Part shown: positions 41,799 to 49,427 of the stretch, one piece after another
How positions within the stretch are numbered: position 1 is the stretch's first letter
Layout: each line of letters opens with the position of its first letter
Source of the DNA: RYN-230 sp963704995
GTDB taxonomy: Bacteria; Actinomycetota; Actinomycetes; Streptosporangiales; Streptosporangiaceae
Length of the DNA stretch: 64,000 bases
Direction: 5' to 3'
NCBI GenBank assembly: GCA_963704995.1
Contig: CAVPIM010000004.1
Location: 1-64,000, forward strand
Made by a program: the position numbers and the translations under genes
Notes under the pieces: model-generated
What the model was told of the DNA's origin: nothing
Database searches by the model: none
Seen by the model: only the letters and a program-made list of their open reading frames with translations

Positions 41799-42892
41799 TC
41801 AGGAGCTGATCTTGCTCAGCTGCGCCTTGGCCTTCTGAGTCGATGCTGGCGGGCAGCGGCGCGAACCCTATGCCGGAGAGCAGTTTCTGGCCGTCTCCGA
41901 TCAGGTAGCCGATCCACGCCTGGAGCATCTTCACATCGTTCGCATTCGGCTGCTTCTGGTAGACCAGCACCCACGACTGCGCGGTGATCGGGTACGAACT
42001 GGCGCCGGGAGCCCAGATCGCACTGAAGGTCAGGTCGGGCGTTGACCGTGGTCTGGCTGGCGGCGGCAGCGGCCGACGACACCGAGGGCAGGACGTAGTC
42101 ACCGTCCTTGTTCTTGATCGAAGCGAACACCAGCCCGGAGGCCTTGGCGTCGGCGTAGTCCACGTACCCAATGGCCCCCGGAGTGCTCTTGATGATCTGC
42201 GCTACCCCGCCGTTGCCGTTGCCGCCCCGGCTGTTCGCGGGCCAGTTGATGGTCAACCCACTGCTGAGCTTCCACACACCCGGCGCGCCCTCGACGAGAA
42301 ACTCGGAGAAGTTCGCCGTGGTGCCTGAGGAGTCCGAACGGTGGGCGATCGTGATCGCGGTGCTGGGCAGGCTGACGCCGGGGTTATCCGCCTTGATCGC
42401 CGGGTCGTTCCACTTCTTGATCTTGGCCTGGAAGATGTTCGCGATCACTGGAGCCGACAGCTTGAGGCTCTTGACGCCTGAGAGGTTGTACGAGACCGTG
42501 ACCGGCGCGATCACATCAGGGAAGTAGAGAACGGTCTTGCCCTTGAAGTTCGCTGTCTCGTCGGACGGGATGGGAGAGTCCGAACCCGCATAGTTGACGG
42601 TCCCCGAGGCCAGGTCCGTACGTCCCTTACCCGAGCCGCCGCCACCGTAGTTGACCGTCATGCTGGGCTGGACCGACTTGAAGCTTGAGATGGCGGCCTG
42701 CTGGTAGGTGAGCTGGAGCGTCGATCCACTCCCGTTGAGCGTGCCCGAAAGGGCCGCGCTGCTGCCCGACGAGGATGAACTGCCCGCCGAGGACCCGCTA
42801 CCGCCCGAGGATCCGCAAGCGGCGACCAAGGAAGCCATCGCTGCGGTGGCGATCCCCACAGTCGTTATGCGCTGGATGCGCCGACGTTGCAT
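41799..42892 (-). pseudogene. pstS: phosphate-binding lipoprotein PstS, two frameshifts
   Basis: High-affinity phosphate-binding protein. Signal MQRRRIQRITTVGIATAAMA ends with lipobox VAAC, followed by a Ser/Gly linker; then TLNGSGSTLQLTYQQAA and GGGGSGKGR typical of the phosphate site. Near 42045 the frame changes (VNA to PDLTFSAIW), and near 41842 it changes again (ASIDS to KAKAQLSKISS, stop at 41801-41799). Each is one extra base or two missing. After repair it is about 363 residues. ATG 42892 is preferred; an upstream ATG at 42907 is possible. It lies 46 bp before pstC. A PHO box sits upstream. Confidence 0.82.
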
Positions 42893-43049
42893 GTCCAAAG
42901 ACCCCATTCTCCGGTATTCCCCGGTTGATTCCTCGGGCGCGAGGAGCACCGAAGCCCCCCACGGCCAGCTCAGCCAGCCCGATTGATCAGACGTGATAAC
43001 GCCGTGAGTCTGTCGTGCCGGCCGGACCCGCGAGTTAAGGAAGGAAGGC

Positions 43050-43083
43050 CAAACGGTGAATAGTAAGGAGACGCCAGGTGAAA
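43050..43083 (-). promoter_or_regulatory. PHO box, 11-bp repeats
   Basis: Read on the minus strand: TTTCACCTGGC, GTCTCCTTACT, ATTCACCGTTT and GGCCTTCCTTC, consecutive 11-base units. The TTCACC cores are 22 bases apart, the PHO-box period for PhoP-type regulators in actinomycetes. It lies about 160 bp upstream of the pstS start and transcribes toward it. Confidence 0.8.
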
Positions 43084-43246
43084 GTGGCCGCGCCGCCCGG
43101 GCGCGGGCCGCGCACGGCGCAGCAGAACCGGGTGGCCGGCCCGCGGTTATCCGGGCCCGATCCCAGGTCGGCGGCACCCGGGCGATCGGCTGCCCGACGC
43201 GTGGCCGAAGCGGGTCAGCGACCTGCGCACTCCGGCGGAACCGCCG

Positions 43247-43891
43247 CTAATCCGGCGGCAGGGTGCCGGCCAGGTAGACCACCCGGCGCGCGATGTTGAC
43301 GGCGTGCGCGGCCAGCCGCTCGTACGAGCGGGCCACGAGCGTCATCTCCATTGTCACCGGCAGGGCCATCTGCCCCGAGGCGAGTTCGGCGATCAGGCTG
43401 GCGTGAAGCTCGTCCATCTCGTCGTCCCGCTCGCGGAGCAGGACCGCGGCGGTGCTGTCCCGCTGGTACCAGGAGTCGGCGGCCTGGCGCCACATGCTGG
43501 ATACGAGCTTGCCCATCTGCTCGACCAGCCCCCGGGTGCGCGCCGAGAGGTCCTGGCTGAGCAGGTGGTTGGCCCGGTGCGAGATGTCGATGACCAGGTC
43601 GTGGGAGCGCTCGAGTTCGGGCACGATCCGCAGCACGGACAGCAGGAAGCGGAGGTCGGAGGCGACCGGCGCCTGGAGCGCGATCTCCCGGTTGGCCAGC
43701 TCCTCGATCTCCGGGTAGAGCGCGTCGATGGCCTGCTCGCGTTCGGCCAGCGCCTGGACCAGCTCGGTGTTGCCGGTCAGCAGGGCCTCGGTCGCGCCCG
43801 GCAGATCCTCGGCCACCATGGCGAACAGCTCGATGACCTTGGCCTCGATAGCCTCCAGCTCACGCTGGAACTCCTGCCGGTGCTCCACCAT
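43247..43891 (-). CDS. phoU: phosphate signalling protein PhoU
   Basis: A 214-residue all-helical negative regulator that links the Pst system with the PhoR/PhoP pair and persister state. Two three-helix repeats are visible: EFQRELEAIEAKVIELFAMV near the start, and the second after 110 (LVEQMGKLVSSMWRQA). Start ATG 43891 (MVEHRQEF) is preferred to 43927. It is the first gene of the minus-strand run, upstream of the PHO box and pstS, so it may have its own promoter. Confidence 0.9.
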   Translation of the reverse strand: MVEHRQEFQRELEAIEAKVIELFAMVAEDLPGATEALLTGNTELVQALAEREQAIDALYPEIEELANREIALQAPVASDLRFLLSVLRIVPELERSHDLVIDISHRANHLLSQDLSARTRGLVEQMGKLVSSMWRQAADSWYQRDSTAAVLLRERDDEMDELHASLIAELASGQMALPVTMEMTLVARSYERLAAHAVNIARRVVYLAGTLPPD

Positions 43892-43993
43892 AGCCCGCAG
43901 CCTACTGTCCGCGCGGCCGGCGGGCACCCGGCGAAAGCTGGCCCGCTGCGGCCAGCGCGCCGCCGTATCCGACCCGGGGGCAGTCGCCGCTGG

Positions 43994-44806
43994 TCACGAG
44001 TCCGCACCGCCCGGCGTATGCGTCCAGCCACCCGGCAGTCCCTCCGGGCCGATGGCCGGGGCCGGGATCCCGGGTGACTCCACCACGATGCGGAACAGCT
44101 CCGGCCGCAGCACGACCACGGTCAGCGCGATCACCGCAGGCTCCGCGGCGTCCTCGAACCGCATGGTCACCGTGGCGGCCGACTCGCCGGCGGACAGCCG
44201 CAGGCTGCGGGCCACCGCCGGGGCGGGCGGCTGGAAGTCCACCTGGAAGGCGCGGGGGCGGGTGTGCCGCGGCGCGGGCGCGGCAGGCGATGACGCGGTG
44301 GCCAGTTCCCCGGCCAGCCCTTCCAGCTGCGGCGGCAGGTAGCTGGCCGAGTAGGCGGCGGGTTCGGAGCCCACCGTCCACAGGCAGCGGATCGTGAGCA
44401 CGTCGCGGCCGGGCGGCACGCCGAGCGACCGTGCGACGTCTTCCGCGGGCCGCCGCCGGGAAACGTGGCGGCTCTTGCAGGCCAGCTCGCCACCCATCGG
44501 GTCAACCTGCGTCACGAAACCGGGCAGTCCCTCCAGCGCGACCCGGTACTCGGCTGGGCTGGCCCGGAATATCTGGCCGTCCGGCAGCCGGGTAACCAGG
44601 TGCCGCTCGGCCAGCAGTTCGATCGCCGCATCGATCTCCGCCGTGGTCACGTTGTAGCGGCGGGCGAGCGCAGTGTGACGGGGCAGCCGCCAGCCAGGCT
44701 CGTGGTGCAGCAGCGCGGCGGCCATCCGCTCCGCGAGCACGCTCGCGGCGGGGGCACGGCCTGGCGCTGGCGCCTGGCCGTGCCTGTCCCCGCGGACGTC
44801 GGTCAT
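43994..44806 (-). CDS. GntR-family regulator, HutC/UTRA type
   Basis: A 270-residue GntR regulator: winged HTH (about 22-90: PRHTALARRYNVTTAEIDAA and ERHLVTRLPDGQIF) and a UTRA-like ligand domain (about 105-265: CLWTVGSEPAAYSASYLPPQ). The ligand is unknown; such regulators sense sugars, amino acids or phosphonates. It sits between phoU and the sulfur genes. ATG 44806 overlaps the stop of a doubtful upstream frame. The 103-bp gap to phoU holds no strong promoter. Confidence 0.8.
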   Translation of the reverse strand: MTDVRGDRHGQAPAPGRAPAASVLAERMAAALLHHEPGWRLPRHTALARRYNVTTAEIDAAIELLAERHLVTRLPDGQIFRASPAEYRVALEGLPGFVTQVDPMGGELACKSRHVSRRRPAEDVARSLGVPPGRDVLTIRCLWTVGSEPAAYSASYLPPQLEGLAGELATASSPAAPAPRHTRPRAFQVDFQPPAPAVARSLRLSAGESAATVTMRFEDAAEPAVIALTVVVLRPELFRIVVESPGIPAPAIGPEGLPGGWTHTPGGADS

Positions 44807-45108
44807 CCCGCATTTCGCCGGGGATGTGCGCTGACCGCCAGTCCGGGGATGACGATCAGGGGCGCGAAGGCCAGCAGAGGGGCCGCAGGAGCGGCGCCGA
44901 GCGCGAACCCGCAGTTCGTGGTCACCGCGACGGTCTCACTCAGGGCCCGGCCCAGGCGGGTACGACGGTACTGACCGCGGACCCACGGATTCCGCCGGAT
45001 CAGCCTGAAATGACACTGGAGAGGGCCGCCCTCGTCGCTCAGATGGTCGACGGCCAGGCGGCTGCCTGCCCCTGGCCACCTCCCCTTGATAGGGAGCGAA
45101 GATGACAC
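44803..45108 (-). CDS. doubtful hypothetical protein
   Basis: A 101-residue frame that overlaps the GntR start by an ATGA pattern and includes a hydrophobic stretch (LGAAPAAPLLAFAPLIVIPG, near 70-90) after a basic N-terminus. No known family. The start is uncertain; there is no clear ribosome binding site. Kept because of the coupling pattern and membrane-like segment, but it may be spurious. Otherwise the 44807-45261 region would be a 455-bp non-coding gap. Confidence 0.3.
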   Translation of the reverse strand: MSSSLPIKGRWPGAGSRLAVDHLSDEGGPLQCHFRLIRRNPWVRGQYRRTRLGRALSETVAVTTNCGFALGAAPAAPLLAFAPLIVIPGLAVSAHPRRNAG

Positions 45109-45185
45109 TCAGGTGAACGCCCGGGTACGGGAAGCCTGACAAGCAGATGAACAAGGCGGGACCAGCCCCCGTGAGGCCAGCAGCA

Positions 45186-45222
45186 CTGAAGGGGCGGGTG
45201 ACCGGATCACCCGCCCCTTCAG
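45186..45222. terminator. perfect 16-bp stem hairpin
   Basis: CTGAAGGGGCGGGTGA (45186-45201) pairs with TCACCCGCCCCTTCAG (45207-45222) around CCGGA. It lies at the end of the DUF1416-sulfurtransferase operon and upstream of the GntR side. Confidence 0.85.
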
Positions 45223-45255
45223 CTAGCGATAACCAGCGGCTAGCGATAGCCAGCC
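45222..45255. repeat. 17-bp imperfect tandem repeat
   Basis: GCTAGCGATAACCAGCG (45222-45238) and GCTAGCGATAGCCAGCC (45239-45255) are next to each other, 15 of 17 bases identical, just outside the DUF1416 stop and directly after the hairpin. No function seen. Confidence 0.7.
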
Positions 45256-45261
45256 TGCGCC

Positions 45262-45567
45262 TCAGACGCTGACCTCCACGGCGGCTACCTGGCCGGTGGC
45301 CGCGGTCACCGGCCGGTCGGTGTTCACCCCGCCGGGGGCGAGGACCCGCACCGTCCAGCTGCCCGGGGCCGCGAAGAAGCGGAAGCCGCCGTCCGTGCCC
45401 AGCGGCACCTCCGCCACGAACTCGCCGCCGTCGTTCAGCAGCCGGGCGTAGCCCACGGCCACCGCCGCGCCGTCGCGGGTCACGTGCCCCTCGACCACGG
45501 CCTGGTTGCCCACGTCCGCAGGACGCGCCGCGCCGCCTGCGGGTGCCCCGCACCCGTCCGCGCTCAC
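45262..45567 (-). CDS. DUF1416 protein
   Basis: A 101-residue protein with an immunoglobulin-like beta fold: NQAVVEGHVTRDGAAVAVGY then GGFRFFAAPGSWTVRVLAPG. DUF1416 genes are next to thiosulfate sulfurtransferase genes in actinomycetes, and this one starts (GTG 45567) overlapping the sulfurtransferase stop by 4 bp, so it is coupled. It may be a sulfur carrier or stabiliser; no active-site residues are known. Confidence 0.88.
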   Translation of the reverse strand: MSADGCGAPAGGAARPADVGNQAVVEGHVTRDGAAVAVGYARLLNDGGEFVAEVPLGTDGGFRFFAAPGSWTVRVLAPGGVNTDRPVTAATGQVAAVEVSV

Positions 45568-46406
45568 CGGCCATCCCCAATCTCGATCGGGACGCCCACC
45601 AGGGAGCCGTACTCGGTCCAGGAGCCGTCGTAGTTCTTCACGTTGGGCTGGTCGAGCAGCTCGTGCAGGACGAACCAGGTGTGCGCGGAGCGCTCACCGA
45701 TCCGGCAGTAGGCGATGGTGTCCTTGGCGAAGTCCACCCCGGCCTCGTCCCCGTACAGGGTGCGCAGCTCGTCGTCGGACCTGAACGTGCCGTTGTCGTT
45801 GGCCGCCTTGGACCAGGGCACGTTCTTCGCGGTGGGGATGTGACCGCCGCGCTGGGCCTGCTCCTGCGGCAGGTGCGCGGGGGCGAGCAGGCGGCCGGAG
45901 AACTCGTCCGGCGAGCGCACATCGACCAGGTTGCGCTTGCCGATGGCCGCCACCACCTCGTCGCGCATGGCCCGGATCGCCGCATCCTGCTCCTGCGCCG
46001 TGTAGGACGTCTTGGCCCGGTCCGGTACGTCCTTGACCAGCTCACGGGAGTCCAGCTCCCACTTCTTGCGGCCGCCGTCGAGGAGCTTCACGTTCTGGTG
46101 CCCGTACAGCTTGAAGTACCAGTAGGCGTACGCGGCGAACCAGTTGTTGTTGCCGCCGTAGAGGATCACGGTGTCGTCATTGGAGATGCCGCGCTCCGAG
46201 AGCAGGGCCTCGAAGCCGGCCTTGTCCACGAAGTCGCGGCGCACCGGGTCCTGCAGGTCCTGCTTCCAGTCGATCTTGATGGCGTTCGGGATATGCCCGG
46301 TGTCGTACGCGCTGGTGTCCTCGTCTACCTCGACGATGGCCACCCCCGGGTCATTCTTGTGCGCCTCCACCCAGTCTGCGTCCACCAGGACGTCTGGACG
46401 GCTCAT
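45564..46406 (-). CDS. thiosulfate sulfurtransferase (rhodanese)
   Basis: A two-domain rhodanese, 280 residues, related to actinobacterial SseA/CysA-type thiosulfate sulfurtransferases. The inactive N-domain (IVEVDEDTSAYDTGHIPNAI) is followed by the active C-domain with the catalytic loop YCRIGERSAHTW (Cys near 232). It transfers sulfane sulfur from thiosulfate to cyanide or thiols. Starts at ATG 46406, overlapping DUF4395 by 4 bp. The operon with DUF4395, thioredoxin and DUF1416 suggests sulfur handling at the membrane. Confidence 0.9.
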   Translation of the reverse strand: MSRPDVLVDADWVEAHKNDPGVAIVEVDEDTSAYDTGHIPNAIKIDWKQDLQDPVRRDFVDKAGFEALLSERGISNDDTVILYGGNNNWFAAYAYWYFKLYGHQNVKLLDGGRKKWELDSRELVKDVPDRAKTSYTAQEQDAAIRAMRDEVVAAIGKRNLVDVRSPDEFSGRLLAPAHLPQEQAQRGGHIPTAKNVPWSKAANDNGTFRSDDELRTLYGDEAGVDFAKDTIAYCRIGERSAHTWFVLHELLDQPNVKNYDGSWTEYGSLVGVPIEIGDGR

Positions 46407-46858
46407 ACTGCAACCTCCTTGTCGGACTCCGGGCTGGCCATCCCCTGGCGGCCGGGCCGGAGTCGTTTGATAAGCAGATACATCTCGCAGCCCAGGCAGA
46501 ACCCGAAGGCTGCGTTGAGGAACGCCGCGGCGAGCGCGGCCGCCGCGGCCCCCATGCCCAGCGGGGTTATCCCGGCCGCGTACCCGACCACCCCGATGAC
46601 GGCGAAGACCAGGCCCACCCCCTGGGCGAACCGCGGTGGCGCCTCGGCCTCCAGCTCAGCAGGCGGCCCCAGGCGCGGCCGGACTGCGAACCGGTAGATG
46701 AGGCCGTACGGCGAGTACCGGAGCCCGAACACGGCCCCGATACCGAAGACCACCGCCTGGAACCCGAGCAGCCACCCGCTGCCGGTGATCAGGACAATAA
46801 CCAGGACGATGGCCGACAGCGTGGCGTTGAAACGCTGACCCCTGGGATCGACGCTCAT
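46403..46858 (-). CDS. DUF4395 membrane protein
   Basis: A 151-residue protein with four hydrophobic helices: about 12-30, 33-48 (FQAVVFGIGAVFGLRYSPYG), 80-100 and 103-125. It contains a GFCLGCEMYLLIKRL end with two cysteines (Cys-Leu-Gly-Cys), as expected of DUF4395. Role unknown; it lies between thioredoxin-like and sulfurtransferase genes, and the Cys pair suggests a thiol or sulfur link. Coupled to the next gene by a 4-bp overlap. Confidence 0.88.
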   Translation of the reverse strand: MSVDPRGQRFNATLSAIVLVIVLITGSGWLLGFQAVVFGIGAVFGLRYSPYGLIYRFAVRPRLGPPAELEAEAPPRFAQGVGLVFAVIGVVGYAAGITPLGMGAAAAALAAAFLNAAFGFCLGCEMYLLIKRLRPGRQGMASPESDKEVAV

Positions 46859-46972
46859 GAGTGGTATCTCCCCCTTGCGGGATCGGCGGGATCAGGCCAG
46901 GACACGGGGAACTGCCTGCGAGCCGCGCCTTCCGGCGGCATGGCCGCGCGCCGGGCGCGGCCGGCGCTGGGC

Positions 46973-47182
46973 TCAGGAACCACCCTGCAGGCAGGGCACC
47001 CCCGGACACAGCGCGGCGGTGACGTGGCAGTAGTCCACGACGCGCCGCCTGGTCAGGAGCGGCCGCCACCGGCCGCCATCCGCCAGGTCATCCGGGATGG
47101 CCAGGGAAAGCACGCCCCCGATGGTATGCGCCAGCAGCCCCGGTGTCACTCCCCACCATTTAGGTAGGATATTAGACAGCAT
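46973..47182 (-). CDS. small cysteine-containing hypothetical protein
   Basis: A 69-residue frame starting at ATG 47182, overlapping the thioredoxin stop by 11 bases: MLSNILPKWWGVTPGLLAHT with a hydrophobic mid-part, and a C-terminal YCHVTAALCPGVPCLQGGS with three cysteines. Its location in the thioredoxin-DUF4395-sulfurtransferase operon makes a real gene plausible. Alternatively it is chance. No family recognised. Confidence 0.45.
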   Translation of the reverse strand: MLSNILPKWWGVTPGLLAHTIGGVLSLAIPDDLADGGRWRPLLTRRRVVDYCHVTAALCPGVPCLQGGS

Positions 47183-47624
47183 GGATTTCGTCCAGGGCAC
47201 CCAGGACGTCGGCCTTGTTCATCAGGCCGCTGCCGCGCCGCGCGACCTGACCTTCGGGCCCCAGCACGAACACGGTGGGGGTGCGCCGCACGTCCAGCAG
47301 GCGGACCAGGTCCAACCGCTCGCCCGCGTCCACTTCCACGTGCCGGACGCCCTCGGCGCCGCTGGCCACCTCGGCCAGGATCCGGCCGGTGGCGCGGCAC
47401 GGGGCGCAGAACTCCGAGGAAAACTGCAGCAGCGTGGCCCGGGGGCCCAGCGGCTGGCCGAGCTCGGCGGCGCCGAGGCGCACACCGCCCGGGCCGGCCC
47501 GCGGGCCGGCCAGCCTGCCGTCGCGGCGCCGCCAGGCCACCCCGAACGCCGTCGCCCCGGCCAGCACCACCAGGGCCGCGATAAGTCCGCCTGTCACGGC
47601 CTGTACAGCGTGGCCGCCGCCCAT
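47172..47624 (-). CDS. membrane-anchored thioredoxin-like protein
   Basis: A 150-residue thioredoxin domain with an N-terminal helix (about 8-30) and redox motif FCAPC (FSSEFCAPCRATGRILAEV, near 68-73 for the loop), followed by VEVDAGERLDLVRLLDVRRT and cis-Pro TPTVFV. The anchor and location fit a membrane thiol donor for sulfur transfer or cytochrome work. Start ATG 47624. It heads the operon that runs to DUF1416. Close upstream is the anti-sigma factor on the same strand, 24 bp away. Confidence 0.82.
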   Translation of the reverse strand: MGGGHAVQAVTGGLIAALVVLAGATAFGVAWRRRDGRLAGPRAGPGGVRLGAAELGQPLGPRATLLQFSSEFCAPCRATGRILAEVASGAEGVRHVEVDAGERLDLVRLLDVRRTPTVFVLGPEGQVARRGSGLMNKADVLGALDEIHAV

Positions 47625-47648
47625 CCCATTCCCGGTTATCCCAGCCGT

Positions 47649-48362
47649 TCAGCGGGCCATGACGGTGACCAGGGTCTTGCCCTGCGAGGTGATCTTGAAG
47701 CTGCGCACGCTGGCCAGCGCAACCGAGGACGAGCCGGGATACCACACGGAACCCTCGTCGTAGGTCGCCGTCCAGCCGCCGACGACGCTGGTGTGCCCGC
47801 TGGAGTCGGTGACCTCGAGCTGGCAGCGGGCCCCGGCGGGAACGTTCTTGACCTGCGTGTCCAGCACCGTGCCCCAGCCCTTGGCCGCGTACCGGACGGT
47901 CGCGCCCACGTGGGTGGCCGAGTTGGTCGCGGACACCGACGTGAAGGGCGCGGCCACCACCGGGCTGCCGGCCCCGCCGCCGGACTGCTGCAGGGCGCCC
48001 CACCCCGCCGCCCCGGCTGCCCCGGCCACCAGGACCACGGCCGCGGCGGCGGCCAGGCCGCGCCACCGGCGGGCCTGGCGGGCCCGCGTCGTGCGGTCCA
48101 GCAGCGAGCGCAGCATCTCGTCGGAGGGCACCACAGGGGCGGGCAGTTCGTCCAGGTCGTCGTCGGCCAGCTGCTGGGCCTCCCCGACCGGTATCCGGCG
48201 CAGCAGCGCCGGCAGGCCGGCCAGGCCGGCCAGTTCCTCGCGGCACTCCGGGCAGGTGGCCAGGTGGGTGTCCACGGTGGCCCGCTCGGCGGGATCGATG
48301 GCCCCGAGCACGTAAACACCGAGCGCGTGCCGGATGTCACGGCATTCCGCTGAGCCGTTCAT
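47649..48362 (-). CDS. zinc-finger anti-sigma factor
   Basis: A 237-residue ZAS-type anti-sigma protein. The zinc motif is HLATCPECREELAG (His33, Cys37, Cys40 region), followed by the membrane helix (near 105-125, GLAAAAAVVLVAGAAGAAGW) and an extracytoplasmic beta domain. It holds the partner ECF sigma factor off RNA polymerase until an envelope or redox signal. GTG/ATG 48362 overlaps the sigma gene by 4 bp. Confidence 0.9.
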   Translation of the reverse strand: MNGSAECRDIRHALGVYVLGAIDPAERATVDTHLATCPECREELAGLAGLPALLRRIPVGEAQQLADDDLDELPAPVVPSDEMLRSLLDRTTRARQARRWRGLAAAAAVVLVAGAAGAAGWGALQQSGGGAGSPVVAAPFTSVSATNSATHVGATVRYAAKGWGTVLDTQVKNVPAGARCQLEVTDSSGHTSVVGGWTATYDEGSVWYPGSSSVALASVRSFKITSQGKTLVTVMAR

Positions 48363-48904
48363 GGCGCCAGCCCCCGTTCCTCAAGCGCCAGTTTGAGCGC
48401 CTTGAGCGCATAGAACGTCCGAGATTTCACTGTCCCGCCGGGGATGCCCAGCTCCGCGGCGGCCTCGGCGACCGAACGGCCGAGGTAGTAGGTCTGGACG
48501 AGCACCTGGCGATGTTCTGGCCGCAGGTCACGCAGGGCGTCGGCCACCGCCCACGATTCGAGCACGCGATCCGCCTCGTCGGCCACGGGTACGAGTTCCA
48601 GCGCTGCCTCGCCGACTTCGCGGGGCCGCGCGCTGCGGGCCCGGTGCGCGTCCACCGCGAGGTTCCTGGCCACGGCGAACAGCCAGGGCCGGGCCGGGCG
48701 CTCCGCGATCGCCTCCGGATGGAGCCAGGCCCGGAGCAAGGTCTCCTGCACGATGTCTTCCGCCCGTTGCCGGTCGCCGCTGGTGAGCCGGAGCGCGTAA
48801 CGCAGCAGCGGCGCCGCGTGCTCGGCGTAGAGCGCGCGGACAAGTGCCTCGTCGCAGGCCCGCTCGCCAGGCTCGCGGCCCTGAGTCCCGCGGTGATGTG
48901 CCAC
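48359..48904 (-). CDS. ECF RNA polymerase sigma factor
   Basis: A 181-residue ECF sigma factor with sigma-2 (ALVRALYAEHAAPLLRYALR; DIVQETLLRAW near 55-65) and sigma-4 (LRPEHRQVLVQTYYLGRSVA, AAELGIPGGTVKSR near 155-168). It forms a pair with the zinc anti-sigma factor encoded directly downstream. It is related to SigK/SigL-type sigma factors of the group that controls redox or envelope genes. Start GTG 48904. A target promoter cannot be named here. Confidence 0.92.
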   Translation of the reverse strand: MAHHRGTQGREPGERACDEALVRALYAEHAAPLLRYALRLTSGDRQRAEDIVQETLLRAWLHPEAIAERPARPWLFAVARNLAVDAHRARSARPREVGEAALELVPVADEADRVLESWAVADALRDLRPEHRQVLVQTYYLGRSVAEAAAELGIPGGTVKSRTFYALKALKLALEERGLAP

Positions 48905-48994
48905 GTCTAGATAACGGGCCGCCTGGCCAGCCGGTTCACCGGCCGGCCCGACTTCCTCCGGTTGGCGGGGTTCGCCCCCCGCCGGCCCGGGCCG

Positions 48995-49273
48995 TCATCC
49001 CCCGGCGAACGGCGGCAGCACCTCCACCACCGCCGCCTCCGGGAGCGTCACGGTCTCGGGTGCGCGGCCGCCCACCGGGCTGCCGTTGACCAGGAAGGAG
49101 GACCTGGCCAGAACCGCCCGGAGGCCGTCATCCGCCCCGGCCACGGCATTGCGCGCCCGCGCGGACAGCGCGGCCTCGAGGGCGGCGCCGAGCGTTTCGG
49201 CGCTGATCGTCTCCTCGGCGACCCCCGCGGCCTGCTTCGCCGCCGCCCAGTAGCGCAACGTCACTGTGCTCAT
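48995..49273 (-). CDS. MoaD/ThiS-family sulfur carrier
   Basis: A 92-residue ubiquitin-like sulfur carrier ending in the GG tail (VEVLPPFAGG) needed for thiocarboxylation. It has the beta-grasp beginning TVTLRYWAAAKQAAGVAEET and the strand SFLVNGSPVGGRAPETVTLP. It could serve molybdopterin or cysteine/thiamine biosynthesis; the partner MoaE/CysM/ThiG is not adjacent. It diverges from glnR with 154 bp between. ATG 49273. Confidence 0.85.
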   Translation of the reverse strand: MSTVTLRYWAAAKQAAGVAEETISAETLGAALEAALSARARNAVAGADDGLRAVLARSSFLVNGSPVGGRAPETVTLPEAAVVEVLPPFAGG

Positions 49274-49354
49274 GTCCGCTATCCTCGCTCACATCGGATC
49301 CGGGCAGTGCCGCCGGCGGGTCCTTGTGTGTATTGATGGGTAGTTTCTCCCCGG

Positions 49355-49409
49355 GAGACCCAGCAGTTCTCTCCACAAGAGACCACAGTCTCTCCACAAG
49401 AGACCACAG
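49355..49409. repeat. 21-bp perfect tandem repeat with hairpins in the glnR leader
   Basis: Two identical 21-bp units lie at 49368-49388 and 49389-49409. Each contains a small inverted repeat (GTCTCT ... GAGAC). A third diverged copy, TCTCCCCGGGAGA, lies just upstream at 49355-49367. They end 18 bp before the glnR GTG, so they are in the 5' UTR or operator. Perfect identity suggests recent duplication. Confidence 0.85.
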
Positions 49410-49427
49410 GGCGGAGGTGGCAGCGTC

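Noticed and set aside
45112..45130. Possible PHO box (GTTCACCTGAG) upstream of the doubtful small ORF
   Set aside because: Only one core matches well; the next unit is poor and the following gene is uncertain.
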